64,000 nucleotides of DNA from Cephalotus follicularis (GCA_001972305.1 BDDD01001764.1:257626-321625), one strand, 5' to 3'; counted from the stretch's first letter, positions 35,475 through 47,526 are shown. Numbers and translations are program-made. Notes: a model not told the origin generated them from the letters alone.

Positions 35475-36851
35475 TGTTGACGTTTAAGTCTCAATCCTTG
35501 TTTTGATGATAACATATTTGCATCTAACTAAGTTACTTGATGTGCAAGGAATTACAAGTTGAATATCAAAGTCTAAAAACCAATCTGCAGAAAAAGAAGT
35601 TGACTCCTTTCCAAAAGCATCGACGTCTTTTGTACAGAATTAACTGCAAAGAAAACATCTACCTCCCAGTATTGGCATCGACGTCCGTACCAAAAGAAGT
35701 CGACTACTTCCAGAAGACGTCGACTACATTCAAGAAGACATCGACTACTTCAGTGAACACATCGACGCGTTTAGACATTTTTGGGACCAGAAGCTACTGT
35801 ATGAATTTGCACTCAAAGACATCGATCCTCAACCAAAAGACATCGATGTCCAAGTAAAAGACATCGACGTCTTTATATAGAGATCGACGACATTTTCATC
35901 ATACCCAGAAAAAGCATCGACACCAAGTAAAGAGATCGATGCGACATTCAACCTGGAGTTTCCCAGAAAAAACATCGACGCCTTTCAAAAAGAAGTCGAC
36001 GCCTTTTCAAATAGACAACACCCGGGAAAGCTGGAACGGCTAGTTCAACCACTTCCAACGGCTACCAAATAAAAGACATCGACGCCTTTAAAAAGAAGTC
36101 GACGCCTTTTCAAGAGAACAAGAATTGGGAAAGCTGGAACGGCTAGTTTAACCACCAATAACGGCTACCAACTAAAAGACATCGACGTCTTTGGTAAAGA
36201 AGTCGACGTCTTTGTTCCAGCAGAGATAAATTCAACAAATGCAACTCACATTCTTTAATCAAAAGCTTCCACAAATTAAGCAAAGGCTATAAACCTTTTC
36301 AGGCTATAAAAGGAAGCAAGAAACCTCAGAAGATGTACAATCAAGAACTACTACAATTCAGAATCATCTACATCAATCACACAACAATCAAGAGAAATCC
36401 AATTCAAGCTATCTAGTGTGCCAAAAGCTCAAAGTGCTCCACATTATTCAACTAAGCTTCTAAGCTTCTTTCTTTGAGTGTATCTGAGTGTTTCTTACTG
36501 TGAGCTATATTTATTCACATCAACCTATTCAAGAGGTTATTGTAAACACTTTTCATATTACTTATAAAAGAGGAGATTCCTCTAAGGCTTTGAGGTCAAA
36601 GTCTTGTGATTGAGGTCAATCACGAAATTGTGAGGTGTAACGATTTGCTGCCTTAATCAAATCGAGATAGTGGAAACTCAAGGAGCTCCCTTGGGAAAAG
36701 TGGATGTAGGCGAGAGTTAGCCGAACCACTCTAAATATCGGAGAAGTTTTTCTTTCCTTGTCTATTTACATTTAAAGTTTTTAAATTTCCGCATTTACTT
36801 CAATATTCAATTCACCACCCCTCTTGTATATTGCAAGAGTGTTTTATTTCA
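35475..36851 (+). repeat. 3' LTR of the SIRE-like element
   Basis: 1,377 bp, TGTTGACG to TTATTTCA. It carries the same TATA box (36305-36312) and the same phased motif array (about 35600-36210) as the left LTR. The two differ by about a dozen or slightly more bases over 1.2 kb, many of them C/T or A/G changes in the motifs. Confidence 0.95.
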
Positions 36852-36960
36852 TGGGTCATCTCTTTAAGGATTGTCCAGATCCTCGTGCAAAGAATAGAAG
36901 AGGAAATGCTGGTGATGCTGGACAACGTAACGTGGGAAGCAGATTTTTCACTATGATGAC

Positions 36961-37330
36961 TATCAGGCTATGGATGCTCCAGGTATAGTTTCGGGTTGTC
37001 TTTATATTGGTAATCATAAGGCTTTTGTATTGTATGATACTGGATCGACTTATTCTGTGATAGCAAGATCTTTCGTTCGGCATCTTGGGGTGCCTTCTCA
37101 GTCTCCTGATTCGGTCTTGGTTCTTTCGACCCCTATGGGGACTCCTGGTCTTATATCTTAGTATTTTTTTTGTTGCCCTGTTACGTTCGACGATAAAATT
37201 TGTGAGGCAGACCTTCTTCTGATGGATATACATAATTTCGATATGATTCTTGGCATGGATTGGTTAGATTGTCATCAAGCTTCGATTGACTGTCAAGCTC
37301 AAAGGGTTTTGTTTGGAAATGTGAGCCCAC
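36961..37330 (+). pseudogene. E4 protease
   Basis: The aspartic protease active site reads VLYDTGSTYSVIA near 37027-37065. ILGMDWLDCHQASIDC near 37246 marks the fold end. A stop lies near 37159 and there is at least one frame problem. It cleaves the polyprotein in intact relatives. Confidence 0.85.
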
Positions 37331-38260
37331 CTGAATTTGTGTATCAGGGCTCACGATCGAAGAAGACGGTTAAGATAATCGCAGTTTTGAAGGCTCAAAA
37401 GTTTGTGGTTAAGGGTGCTGAAGGGTTCTTAGCTGTTGTGAAGGATGTCTCTAAGGATGAACTTTGCCTTGAGGATTATCCTATTGTTAGTGAGTTTTCA
37501 AATGTGTTTCCTAAGGAGTTACCGGGGTTGCCACCACAACGGGAGATTGAGTTTACCATTGAACTAATTTATGGAGCGGGACCTATATCGAAAGCACCCT
37601 ATAGGATGGCACCGCTAAATTTGTAATAATTAAAGGAGCAGTTACAAGAGTTGTTGGATCGGGGTTTCATTCGGCCGAGTGTTTCACCTTGTGGCAATCC
37701 AGTTCTATTTGTTACGAAGAAAGACGGTTTTATGAGATTGTGTATTGACTACAGGTAGTTGAATATTATAAATAAATACCCTTTACCTCATATTGATGAC
37801 CTGTTTGATCAACTCCATGGCGCAAGGTATTTTTCTCATAGTGATCATTGATGATATCTTGGTGTATTCCAAGTCGAGGGAAGAGCATGAAGAACAGCTT
37901 CGTACAATGTTGGGGATTTTGAGGAAAATTCAACTATATGCGAAGTTTTCTAAATGCGAATTCTGGTTAGAACAAAGGGCATTCTTGGGCCACGTGGTAG
38001 CAGCAGAAGGTATCAGTGTGGATCTTGCCAAGGTTGAGGCTATTACCAAATGGCCAAGACCTACTTCTTTGACAGAAGTGATAAGTTTTCTAGGATTGGC
38101 TGGTTACTATAGGCAGTTTGTGGAAGGATTTTCCTCGATAGCCTTCCCATTGATGCAGCTTATGAGAAAGGGGGATAAAGTTGTATGGAATGAGGGCAAG
38201 AGAAAAGCTTTGAAAAGTTGAAGAATGGTCTTGTGTCTACACCAGTTCTTCATTTACCGT
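37331..38260 (+). pseudogene. E4 reverse transcriptase, with an internal deletion
   Basis: Blocks: FPKELPGLPPQREIEFTIEL, YRMAPL, then a stop, [11 protein letters not shown], and [20 protein letters not shown]. The sequence jumps at about 37835 straight to [10 protein letters not shown]. Against E3, roughly 180 bp (the GYHQ to LTNAPA region) is missing. The catalytic DD pair remains. [14 protein letters not shown] and [14 protein letters not shown] follow. The deletion removes part of the palm and shifts the frame. Confidence 0.9.
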
Positions 38261-38650
38261 CCAGGTCAGTTGGAAACCAGATTTACAGTGATGCTTCCAA
38301 GAAAGGTTTGGGATGTGTATTGATGCAGCATGGTCATGTATAGCTTATGCTTCGAGACAGCTTAAGCCTTATGAAATGAACTACCCTACACATAACCTTG
38401 AGTTAGCGGCGGTGGTTTTTTCTTTGAAAATCTGGAGACATTACCTGTACAGAGAAACTTGTGACATTTTTACATATCAAAAGAGTCTTAAGTATATTTT
38501 CACTAAGAAGGAACTGAATATGCGTCAGAGACGGTGGTTGGCGCTTCTCAAAGATTATGATGTTAATATTCAGTATCACCCTGGTAAGGCAAATGTGGTG
38601 GATGGCGTTCTTAGTAGAAAGAGTTCAGGGAGTGTGGCAGCTTTTGTCAC
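38261..38650 (+). pseudogene. E4 RNase H
   Basis: [10 protein letters not shown] near 38284, then after a frame change [36 protein letters not shown] and [16 protein letters not shown]. These are standard RT-RNase H landmarks of gypsy elements. Frames differ between the start and the rest. Confidence 0.88.
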
Positions 38651-40166
38651 ACAACCTCAGTTGATTTTAGATATGGAGTGGATGGAGTTGGATTTTTTTG
38701 TTCAAGGTTCAAGAGGTTTTGTTTCTGGCATTAATGTAGAACATGCTCTTATATCTAGGATAAAAGCAGATCAGAGTGAAGATGGTGAATTGTGGGCTCT
38801 GACCCAAACTATGGATGAGGGTAAACCGTTGGAATTTTTTGTGGATGACCAGGGGTTGGGTAAACGATTATATGTGCCTGCTGATTCTAAAATCAGAGAG
38901 GCCGTTTTGTCTGAGGCACACAGTTCTCCAATCTCTATACATCCTGGTTCTACTAAGATGCACAGAGACTTGAAGAAGAATTTCTAGTGGAATGGGATGG
39001 AGAGGGATGTACTTGAATTTGTTGGGAGATGCTTGATTTGTCAGCAAGTTAAGATTGAACATCAGCCAGGTAGCGGGCTTCTAAAACCTTTGGAAATTCC
39101 TATGTGGAAATGAGAGAGCATTGCTACAGATTTTGTTACAGGCTTGATGAGGACATTCAAGAGGAATATTGCTATATGGGCAGTGGTGGACCGATTAACC
39201 AAATTGGCTCATTTTCTAGATATCCGAGAGGGTTTTTCTATGGATCGGTTAGCATAAGTCTTTTAGAAAGAGATAGTGAGACTTCATGGGACGCCTGTAT
39301 CCATTATATCGGATAGGGATCCCCGTGTCACTTCGAGGTTTTGGAAAGGTTTTCAGAAGGCGTGGGGTACGCGGCTCAATTATAGTACATCTTTCCACCC
39401 ACAGACAAATGGACAGTCAAAGAGGACTATCCAGACTTTAGAGGACATGTTGAGGTCCTGTGCTTTAGAGTGGACTAGAAACTGGGATGAGTATTTTAGT
39501 CTTAGGGAGTTTGCTTACAATAATAGTGGGCATGCTAGCATTCAGATGGCTCCTTTTGAAGCTTTGTATGGGAGGAAGTGTAGAGCTCCGACGTGTTGGG
39601 ATGAGGTAGAAGAAAGAATCATCAAAGGACCGGAGCTAGTCAAGATCACCACTGAGAAAGTGACAATAGCTAGGGAAAGATTGAAAGCAGCTCAATCTCG
39701 ACAAAAGAGTTATGTAGACAAACATAGGAGGGATTTGGAGTTTAAAGCCGGTGAACATGTATTTTTGAAGGTTTCACCTTGGAAAGGAGTCCGTCGGTTT
39801 GGTTTGAAAGGGAAGTTGAGTCCTAGATTTATAGGACCTTCTGAAGTTTTGGAGAAAGTTGGCGCGGTTGCTTATCGGTTAGCTTTGCCTCCACAGTTAG
39901 CTCATGCCCATAATGTGTTCCATGTGTCTATGTCAAGGGGTTATCAGTACTACCCCATTCACGTGGTCCACTACCCTTTTGACAAAATTCGGGAGGATTT
40001 GTCTTGTGAAGAGGTGGTCGAAGATATTCTGGATCGACAATAACGGGTCAAGCGAAGTAAGACCATTCCGTTTGTCAAGGTCTTATGGAAGAATCATCCA
40101 GAGCGGGAAGCTATGTGGGAGTTAGAGGAACATATCCGGGAGGAGTACCCTCGTTTGTTTGAGTAA
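38651..40166 (+). pseudogene. E4 integrase with chromodomain-like tail
   Basis: [13 protein letters not shown] and CLICQQVKIEHQPG give the zinc-binding part. The core follows: [50 protein letters not shown] and [16 protein letters not shown]. The C-terminal part reads [18 protein letters not shown] and HNVFHVSMS, and the tail ILDRQ...SKTIPFVKVLW and EREAMWELEE ends at stop 40164-40166. The third catalytic residue, Glu in SERTIQ, is Lys here. Stops near 38985 and 39111 and frame changes near 39270 and 40040 also break it. Confidence 0.92.
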
Positions 40167-40219
40167 GGTATGTGTTTATCTATTATTTCGGGGAGAAATC
40201 TTTTTTTACAGGGTGTGGA
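40167..40219 (+). other. E4 3' end and degenerate polypurine tract
   Basis: TTTCGGGGAGAAATC followed by CAGGGTGTGGA before the LTR start at 40220. The same layout as in E5, with the purine tract interrupted. Confidence 0.7.
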
Positions 40220-43200
40220 TGTAATATCCCGATTCGTTGCCTATGTGTTTATCGTCATAAGTTACATTTTTATCCTATGCTATATGTTATGTTTCGTTGG
40301 ACTGTTTGATTTTTTTTTTTGATAAACTCTATTATTTTATGTTCTATGCGTTAAGCGTCAACAACTTTGTCTTACGCGTCGACGCCTTAGCGTTGTTATT
40401 TCTCAATTTTCTTCTAGTGGTAAAAACGTCGACACTTTGTTATGACATTGACGCTTTTGTATGAAGAGGGTTTAGCGCTGACGCTTATTCGTGACAGTCA
40501 ACGCTTTAAACCATTTTCCTTATATGTTCAGGGTCGATGCGAGCTGTGGCTTTGTTAGGAAGGTAGGATTCTTTCTCTAATCCAGTTATCAGATTTCCTT
40601 TTGTGTTTGCCGCGTTTTAGGTTCATAAGGTAAGTCTCCATCAACGCGTTTTATCGTTAAACTCACGATTTTCATCCTTTAAAAAAAATCACTTGCACCA
40701 TTTTTCAAACCGGTAGAAACAACCATTTTTCTTACACCATTCTCATCGTATTTGCACATCATCTGAAGGTATGATTTTGCGATTGTCGTATATCATTATA
40801 CCGTTGAATATAAGTCATTACATTGTTCAAAACCTTTCTGTTAATTCATGAAAATTGTCTTAAATAATACAATACCAGAAAAAATGTTTTAAAGGTTGTT
40901 ATTGCTATATTTAACCTGTAAATTCATACTTGATGCATTTAAATTGTTTTACTGGTGTTTTCAAACAGAGAAATAACGTTTTGGTACTTATCTGCTATTG
41001 TTTTATTGATTTATGTTTAAGAAAACTGGATTTCTGCAACTATTTTAATGTCATGTTCGTATTAAAGCGTCGATTGTTTTCGTTTTCTGTCGATGCTTAT
41101 GTCTTAAACGTCGACGCTTTATTGTCAACGTCGAAGCCTTTGTCGCGTATTGTCATGTTTTCTTCACGCTTTGTCCCGCGCTTTTGTCGACGCTTATTTT
41201 TAAACGTCAACTCTATGTGTTAAGCGTCGACGCTTTTGTCCTGAAAGTCGACACTTTCTTCTGGCAGTTTCTAATTAGCGTCTTTTATTTTTTAATTCGG
41301 TTTGGTTTGCACGATTAGGGTACCAAAACATCTGTGGTGAAGGTTAGGTTGATCTCGAGTCCACTTTTGTTTCGTTCTTGTAATTGTTTGGGTTTGAATG
41401 GCCAAGTTACGGATGATTCGTTCCTTGATACCCTTATTTATTTTATTTAAGTAAAAACATTATTTCAGGAATAACTGTAAGCCCCAGAAAAAATTGTAAT
41501 TGTTTATGATAAATGATATTGTGAAGTGGTATTTTACACATATTATATTATTGAATTGTATTGTAATGTTTGGTATGATTCTTTTATGAATTATCGTGAC
41601 CGAGCATCATTAAATAAGTGAGGGAGTAAAAGACACATTGTGGCATGTGGGACCTAACCACTAATAATTGACTAGTAAAAGACAAAGGCGGCATTTCTCC
41701 ATAAAACCCGCCAGGCTGGTGAGGATGGAGAAAGAGAGAAGGCAAAGCACGAGCGGGAGTGCAGAGGAAGAGAAGGAGAAACAGGCGTGACGCGACACCG
41801 AGAAAGGAGAGCTCGCCAGGTGGAGTCTTCATGTCCAACGGTAAGCCCTTTTCCCTCTTCCTTCTCCCTCCTCTTTTCTTCTTTTCTCTGTCGCCCGATG
41901 GTCACTGTCGACCCTGTTGTTGCCGCTGCTGTCACCGTGGTTGGAGCCGGTCCTTGCCTCAGAGATTAGCTCTACTCATGGTGATGACGGTCTGCGCGTT
42001 TTTCTGGCATGAATCATCTGTTTTGTGCTGACTGAGTCAACACGGAGCGTCTATCTCGTTGGTGCCTGTGACATGGCATTTGGCGCTGAGTCACGGTGAG
42101 TTACGATCACCAGTGGGTTGACTGAGGGATTTTAAAGCCAGTTATGGTGTGACCAGAGCTAGGTGAACTGGTTAGAGCTCCGGAAAGGCGTGTTAGCGCC
42201 AATTCTCACAGAGTCTTGGGCAGAGACATGACGAGCGGGCCTCGTGGACGCTTGTTTGTGAAGTGGCCAGAGTTATGGAAGTCCGACGAGTCGACTCAGT
42301 GAGTTGGACTCACTGTCGATTGTGACTGTGCGATTCGCGGTGAGTCACGGCAAGACACCGGTAGTATTGAGTAGATCATCCAATGTGGAACCTGTTTATG
42401 GGTGTCGCCAGAGCTGAGCGAGTGGGCCAGAAACTGCCCGAATCTCCGATGGCGACAATATTGTGATTCTGATGTGTAAAGTGTAACGAAAACGTGTTGT
42501 GTATACAGTGTGAAGATATTGGCCGAGGTTAGGAGGTTCGCTAGCTTAATCGCTATCAGGTAGGTTATACTATTTTCACTGCATTCATGCATTTCGATGA
42601 ATTGTATGAATTTTTATTGTGTTCCAGTTATTGAGCATTGATTGACTATTGTTATACTGTTATTGAAACTGCTACTGTTTACTGGTTATCGCACCGACTG
42701 GGAATTGGGTTTGAATCTATAAACTGTTTTCACTGAGATTGAAATTGATTTCATGGATTTTGAACTTAGTTCCATTGATTTGCGAACTGTCGTTTCTGAT
42801 GAAACCGTCGACACTTTATTGCTTTCAAAACTGACCCGTCGACGCTTTCATGTTTTTAAACTGTGTAGTCAATGTTTTATACTTATGTTTTCTAAAACCG
42901 TCGACTCTTTTGTGTGTTAAACTGGATAGTCGACAGTTTACATTTTTGAACTAAACTAGTCGACGCTTAGTGCCTTGTTTTGCGAAATGGCACTGTTTCT
43001 CGCTGTTTTCAATTCCAAACTGTTTCTTCTTTAAATTGATTCCATAAGAAGCTTCCCTAAGGCCTTGTATCCTATGTGAATCATCTTTTAACACTGTTAA
43101 AGCTTTGACTCAAGCTTTCAAAGTTATTCTTGAAGAAAGTGCAGCAAAAGAGTTTTATACAAACGATTTTCAAGAATGGTTAGGATAGCTCCTTTGGGAC

Positions 43201-46091
43201 CTCTGGATGCGGATGATCTCACTAGACTTCCTGTCCATTGTTTTACAAGCTTCGATAGGGACCAACAACTGTTACTGAACTATTACTGAATACTGTTACT
43301 GAAAACTGTTTTATAACTGTTTTGACGAATGTGGATCTTACATTGATCCTTTAGGTCCCTATCATTTCTACTGTTTACTGTTATTGTTACTAGGTGCGAC
43401 TATTGTATAAGTACTGTTATTAATCGTATTGTTTGAGACTGTACAGGATAACACATTCATAATCTTCATCCCCGTCATGAAGTATTATGGGTGTTTGGCC
43501 ACACATCACTGTCAATCCTACTTTTTTTGTGACCTACGGCAATCACCGCCTAGGGGATGGATCCAGTTACTGTTACTGATACAGTTATTGTTACTGAGAG
43601 CTCTATTGTTGCTGTTATATGCTAGTACCTTTCGGGTCTAGCAATATTGTTACTGGCTGGTACCCTTTGGGTCTAGCACTACTGTTACTGGCTAGTACCT
43701 TCGGGTCTGGCACTACTGTACAATTTTCGTGGCAAGTGTTATCCTATGCCCCACACGGCTATAACATGGGAGGGTTGTGTATAGTCGATGGGGGTACTAT
43801 CTCGGGCCAGAGTGGTAGAGAAGTACTTGACCTTGAAACTGTTTGTTCCCATGTATTGTTAGTGATTGTTTACTAAGTGTCTGCAGGCTTATGGCCTTGG
43901 ATGTGATTAGGACTAGCTAGATATACTCCGCTTAGGGACAGTTGGTATATCGAAGCTATCCACAATTGTACACTGATATACTGCACTGCACTATTACTAC
44001 CACTGTTACTGTACACTGTTACTGTTCATTGAGAACTGTACGGTACTGTTAGTGTATTTTTACTGTCACTGTACTGTACTGTCATAGTACTATTACATTG
44101 TCACACGCTGTATTGATGCATACATTGCATACTGTTATAACTGTTGCATACATAGCACATAATATACCCTACACGACATTATGTCACTGACCTATTTCCC
44201 CTGTGTGTGGAATGGGTTAGGCTCAGGCCCAGGTGATGGATCACAGCGAAATGGATCGATACTTAAGATGGATCTTGGATACTAGTTGTGTTGGGATTGT
44301 GTATTTATTGTATATGGTTTCGTTATGATTATGTTATGGATTTACTTATATGAATTGTATTAAATGAGACAGGCTGAGACGGATGGGTTCTCTATAGCAT
44401 ATTTTGAGTTGCCACATTGTATATGTTCTCACTTATGGTAATGGATATGGGTTTTTTATATGAGTTGTAAAAATGGCCTTGAGTTATAAATGAACTGTAT
44501 GGGTTTATATACCTTCATATGTATAAGAGACACTCAAAAGACATTATAGAGATATGTTTTATTCAGCTATCGACCTGCCGACATGTGGCAGTGGTTATGA
44601 TATATGTGTGTTGATGTATTAAACAGGGACATGCCCATCATTTGAGGCATTATAATGATATGATACTGGTTTAGTTGTGGTTCTGAGGACTGAGCCCATA
44701 TATATACATAACTGTTGATTCCTCCTTCGGGAGTGTGAGATATAAATTGTGTTTTTCTTTACAGGGGGTTTAGTCCAATAAACTAATACTTCATGCCGAA
44801 ATTTTGAGAGATTTTAAGAGTTAATTTTTATTCGATTTGATTATTCCGTTGATGTAATATGACATTGATTTAAAGTTTTATTCATGTTTAGCACTTTTGG
44901 TGTATGAATTTAATGATGAAATGACTGAATGGAAGGTATCTCACGCGTCGGATCGTGGGGGTTTACTCTCGCGGTTCGGGGTGTGACCATAACGTACTTA
45001 TCTTTCATTTTGATTTTCATATTCTGATTTATATGAATAAAATACATACTTTACTACGATCATGTCTTTTAATTATTTGTGGAATTAAATGAGTATGATT
45101 TTCAATTATAAAAGTATGTTGACTTTTTATAGTGCAAATATGATAATGATTTCGGACCTGTTTAGAAACACCGGATATATGTGTATATATTTTGAATTGG
45201 TTTTGGATAAAAATCAATATTTCGAATTAATGACATACAGAGTTAACCTACCTATGGGGTCCCATAGGCATGTTCTTTGGCACGGAGGACATGACACCAT
45301 CCGTGGCTGTGTGATCAGTCTACGGCATCTCTACCTTTTTGATATCCTGTAAATAGGATTATGGATTCGATATATGGTCACCTGTGTGTGATATTACCGA
45401 AAGAGGCGTATGGGTCATCCCTAGGAAAAATATGTTCTGTACTGATATGAGAATTGATTGTCTAGTGCCGTACACGTCATTCAGACCGGCATGTGGGCAT
45501 TTGCGAACCCCTTGCATATATATATATATATACACCGATGCTCTGTATGAAATTATATGAAGTTATATAATATGAAATCGTCTGAAATTATATGATTTGA
45601 GAAGGATGACATTTTTTTATACGAATATTCTGTTTTACCTTATAAAAGAATATTAAACCATGTTATGCATGTAATTTCTGATTTTAAAGTTCAGACACTT
45701 TTCTATCTTTCAAATTAACGTTTGTTGTTTTATATTCTATGTCCGTAGAGAGGTTTGCCCAGCTGTGTTTTGTTTTCCATATCGTTGGTTATCAGGAGCA
45801 TCTAGGGAATGTGTGATGAGAGATGTCACCCTTATGTTAGAGGATCACTTACGAGTTTGATCCTGTTAAGTTTATTATTGTTTTATGGTCATGTGTAGAC
45901 CGTTGTCATTGACAGTATTTTGATATTGAAGCTTATGTTAAGTATTATATGTGTGTGTTTTAGACTTTTGAACCACCACGTTATTTGAATAAAGTTTTTA
46001 TTTATACTTTTATACATAAAAGCTAGTTTATGTTTTGATAAGTTTTGTAAGTATGTCCTGTGAACACTCCTAACCGTATCGGGGTGTTATA
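40220..46091 (+). repeat. 3' LTR of E4 (family F4) with nested F1 solo LTR
   Basis: Colinear with the 5' LTR outside 41476-44988. It contains motif clusters at 40358-40510 and 41060-41260. It ends GGGTGTTATA (CA to TA) before TSD TTCTA. Confidence 0.92.
41476..44988 (+). mobile_element. Solo LTR, family F1, 3.5 kb
   Basis: TGTAAGCCCC to GGTGTGACC, flanked by ATAAC (41471-41475 and 44989-44993). The other E4 LTR reads through at about 28290. It shares the CTGCAGGCTTATGGCC block and the GGTATCTCACGCGTC end with the LTR at 1390-4498. No interior is left. Six GTCGAC-type motifs at 42808-42965 are spaced 29-32 bp. CTGTTACTGTTATTG-type simple sequence is frequent between 42650 and 44120. ORFs are chance. 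Confidence 0.9.
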
Positions 46092-46320
46092 TTCTAGAAT
46101 AAAGCTTACCGATGGGTTAAGTCTCACAGCATGATCTTATCATGGTCTTAATCGCCATACTTTATTCCATGAACATTCATTGATTATATATTTATACAAA
46201 CATAGATAATTGAACAATTGCCATTTATTATAATGAAGAACATCGTTTATTGAAGTATAATGTTTATTACAAACTATTGTTATTAAAAGATAACATACCT
46301 CGTAGGTCTTATCCCTAACA
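46092..46320 (-). repeat. Old Ty1/copia LTR-like start, segment 3
   Basis: On minus it starts TGTTAGGGATAAGACC at 46320, directly after a copia gag zinc-knuckle remnant. It includes the second E4 TSD copy (46092-46096). Confidence 0.5.
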
Positions 46321-47150
46321 AATGGAAGACACGAACTTCTTACAGTTCCTCTTCCAGTGCCCTACTACACTGTAGTAAAAACAAGGGCCCTTAGGTGGGG
46401 ACTCAGCTGAGATAGAGGTTACATCTGTCACCACAGGTGCCACCCGTGGTGCAGGTACAACTGTTGTGGCCTTGAATAAGGCTACACTGCCTTATGCCTT
46501 ACCTACTTGCCCTTTTTCCTTTCTCAAAGGAATTCTTCCCCTTTGTTTTGTTATGGGAAGTATGGGTAAAGTGCATAACAGGTTTGGACTTGGGAAGATG
46601 AGTCTTAGTATCCCTTGACATGCTGAGGAGACTAGAAAGTGTGACCTCAACTTTGTTCATGTTGAAGCTAATGATAAACTTAGAGTAGGAAGGGGCAAGG
46701 TATAGAAGTACAACATCCATGCTCAAATATGCATCTTGGATGAAACCCAAAGATGGAAGCTGCTCAATGCAGCTAATCATTTTCAGACAATGATCGTTGA
46801 CGTATGCTCCTTCTGCCATCTTAGTGCAGAAAAGCTCTTTGGAGAGCTAATACCTAGCAGTCCTACTTTTTTTACTGTACAACTCTTTGTAGCTGAAGCA
46901 AGATAGCTATTGGGTCAGTCTTGTGCTCATGCTGACATTGTATATGATAGGTCATAGCTCCTATCATGCAGCATTGGACAATCTGATTGTCTTTCTTCCA
47001 GGTAAGAAATGTTGCTTTCTCCTCACCACTAGCATCCTTAGCATTACATGGGGGGATGCTAGCCTCAAGTACATAGCCTATCTTATGAAGAGTGAGTATC
47101 AATCACAGGTTTCTAGTCCACAAAGTTTAGACAAGTAAGTTTGTTGGTAT
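46321..47150 (-). pseudogene. Ty1/copia gag, degenerate
   Basis: Minus-strand blocks read LHKIGYVLEASIPPCNAKDA and LTWKKDNQIVQCCMIGAMT (near 47080-46960), then ISCIEQLPSLGFIQDAYLSM, LAPSYSKFIISFNMNKVEVT and LSSLLSM (46780-46600). A KGKNSFEKGKR linker and a damaged zinc knuckle, CFYYSVVGHWKRNCKKF, follow near 46345-46395. These are characteristic of plant copia gag (UBN2/Retrotran_gag type). Stops and frame changes are present and no pol follows. The LTR-like start lies right after the knuckle. Confidence 0.82.
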
Positions 47151-47396
47151 CCAGTATACCAAGGAGCGGGTTTGGTGTTAGAGATGGTGACCTGTCAAGC
47201 CACTGGGTGGCTAGATGTAGCAGTTATTATTTTTTGGTTAAAACACTCTTATTCCTATCATGTGACATGTGCCTATTTTATTTATCCTGGCTAGCCGCAT
47301 GTGTTTTATCACGTCATCAAAGCAGTTTTATCGGCTTACACATATGGTGCCTAATCACATCAAAGGTTGGATGTTGGGCCTGGGGGCTATGAAAAC
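47151..47396 (+). other. Remnant interior of an F1-type element
   Basis: Non-coding sequence ending in GGGCCTGGGGGCTATGAAAA, a weak purine tract, immediately before an F1-type LTR start. The boundary with the copia gag near 47150 is approximate. Confidence 0.45.
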
Positions 47397-47526
47397 TGTA
47401 AGCCCCGAGTTATGTATGTAATTGTTTGTATTATAAGATATTATATGATGGCATGGCATGTATATGATATTATCATATTTTCCTTTTTATGGCTGTTTCT
47501 CGATAGTGCGGGTTCAAGATATTATA
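47397..47526 (+). repeat. First 130 bp of an F1-type LTR, truncated by E2
   Basis: TGTAAGCCCCGAG and the following AT-rich sequence resemble the start of the solo LTR at 41476. It is cut by the E2 LTR at 47527. Confidence 0.7.

Larger units (their letters stand above)
30642..36851 (+). mobile_element. SIRE-like Ty1/copia element without gag-pol, 6.2 kb
   Basis: Perfect TSD TGGGT (30637-30641 and 36852-36856), inserted in the E4 zinc knuckle. LTRs start TGTTGACGTTTAAG. The right LTR is complete (35475-36851, 1,377 bp), while the left is cut by an N gap. The polypurine tract AAAAAGGGGGAGAT and the LTR start are typical of SIRE/Maximus. The interior has no gag, protease, integrase or RT. It has one long ORF of the 'putative plant transposon protein'/envelope-like kind (33482-34747). 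The two LTRs are nearly identical by eye, so this is a young insertion. Confidence 0.88.
29521..36960 (+). pseudogene. E4 gag, broken, split by the SIRE-like element
   Basis: Coding pieces lie at 29521-30641 and 36852-36960. Blocks include EKIFDVLGCGDD, YKLEGDAQRWWKTL and FYQQYFP (the Retrotrans_gag region), then a Gly/Gln/Lys-rich basic linker. One zinc knuckle, CDICGRRHPVGTC, is near 30562. The second is cut by the insertion: CFVCGHM before 30641 and GHLFKDC after 36852. At least six stops interrupt it, most explainable as C-to-T changes in CAA, CAG or CGA. The start is uncertain and 29521 is only a candidate. Confidence 0.87.
24862..46091 (+). mobile_element. E4: Ty3/gypsy Tekay/Del-like chromovirus with three nested insertions
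   Basis: Flanked by perfect TTCTA duplications (24857-24861 and 46092-46096). LTRs (24862-29369 and 40220-46091) start TGAAATATCCCG / TGTAATATCCCG and end GGGTGTTACA / GGGTGTTATA. Gag, protease, RT, RNase H, integrase and a chromodomain-like tail follow in order on plus. Removing the nested F5 solo LTR, SIRE-like element and F1 solo LTR leaves two LTRs of about 2.25-2.35 kb and an interior of about 4.6 kb. All genes are decayed. Confidence 0.93.
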
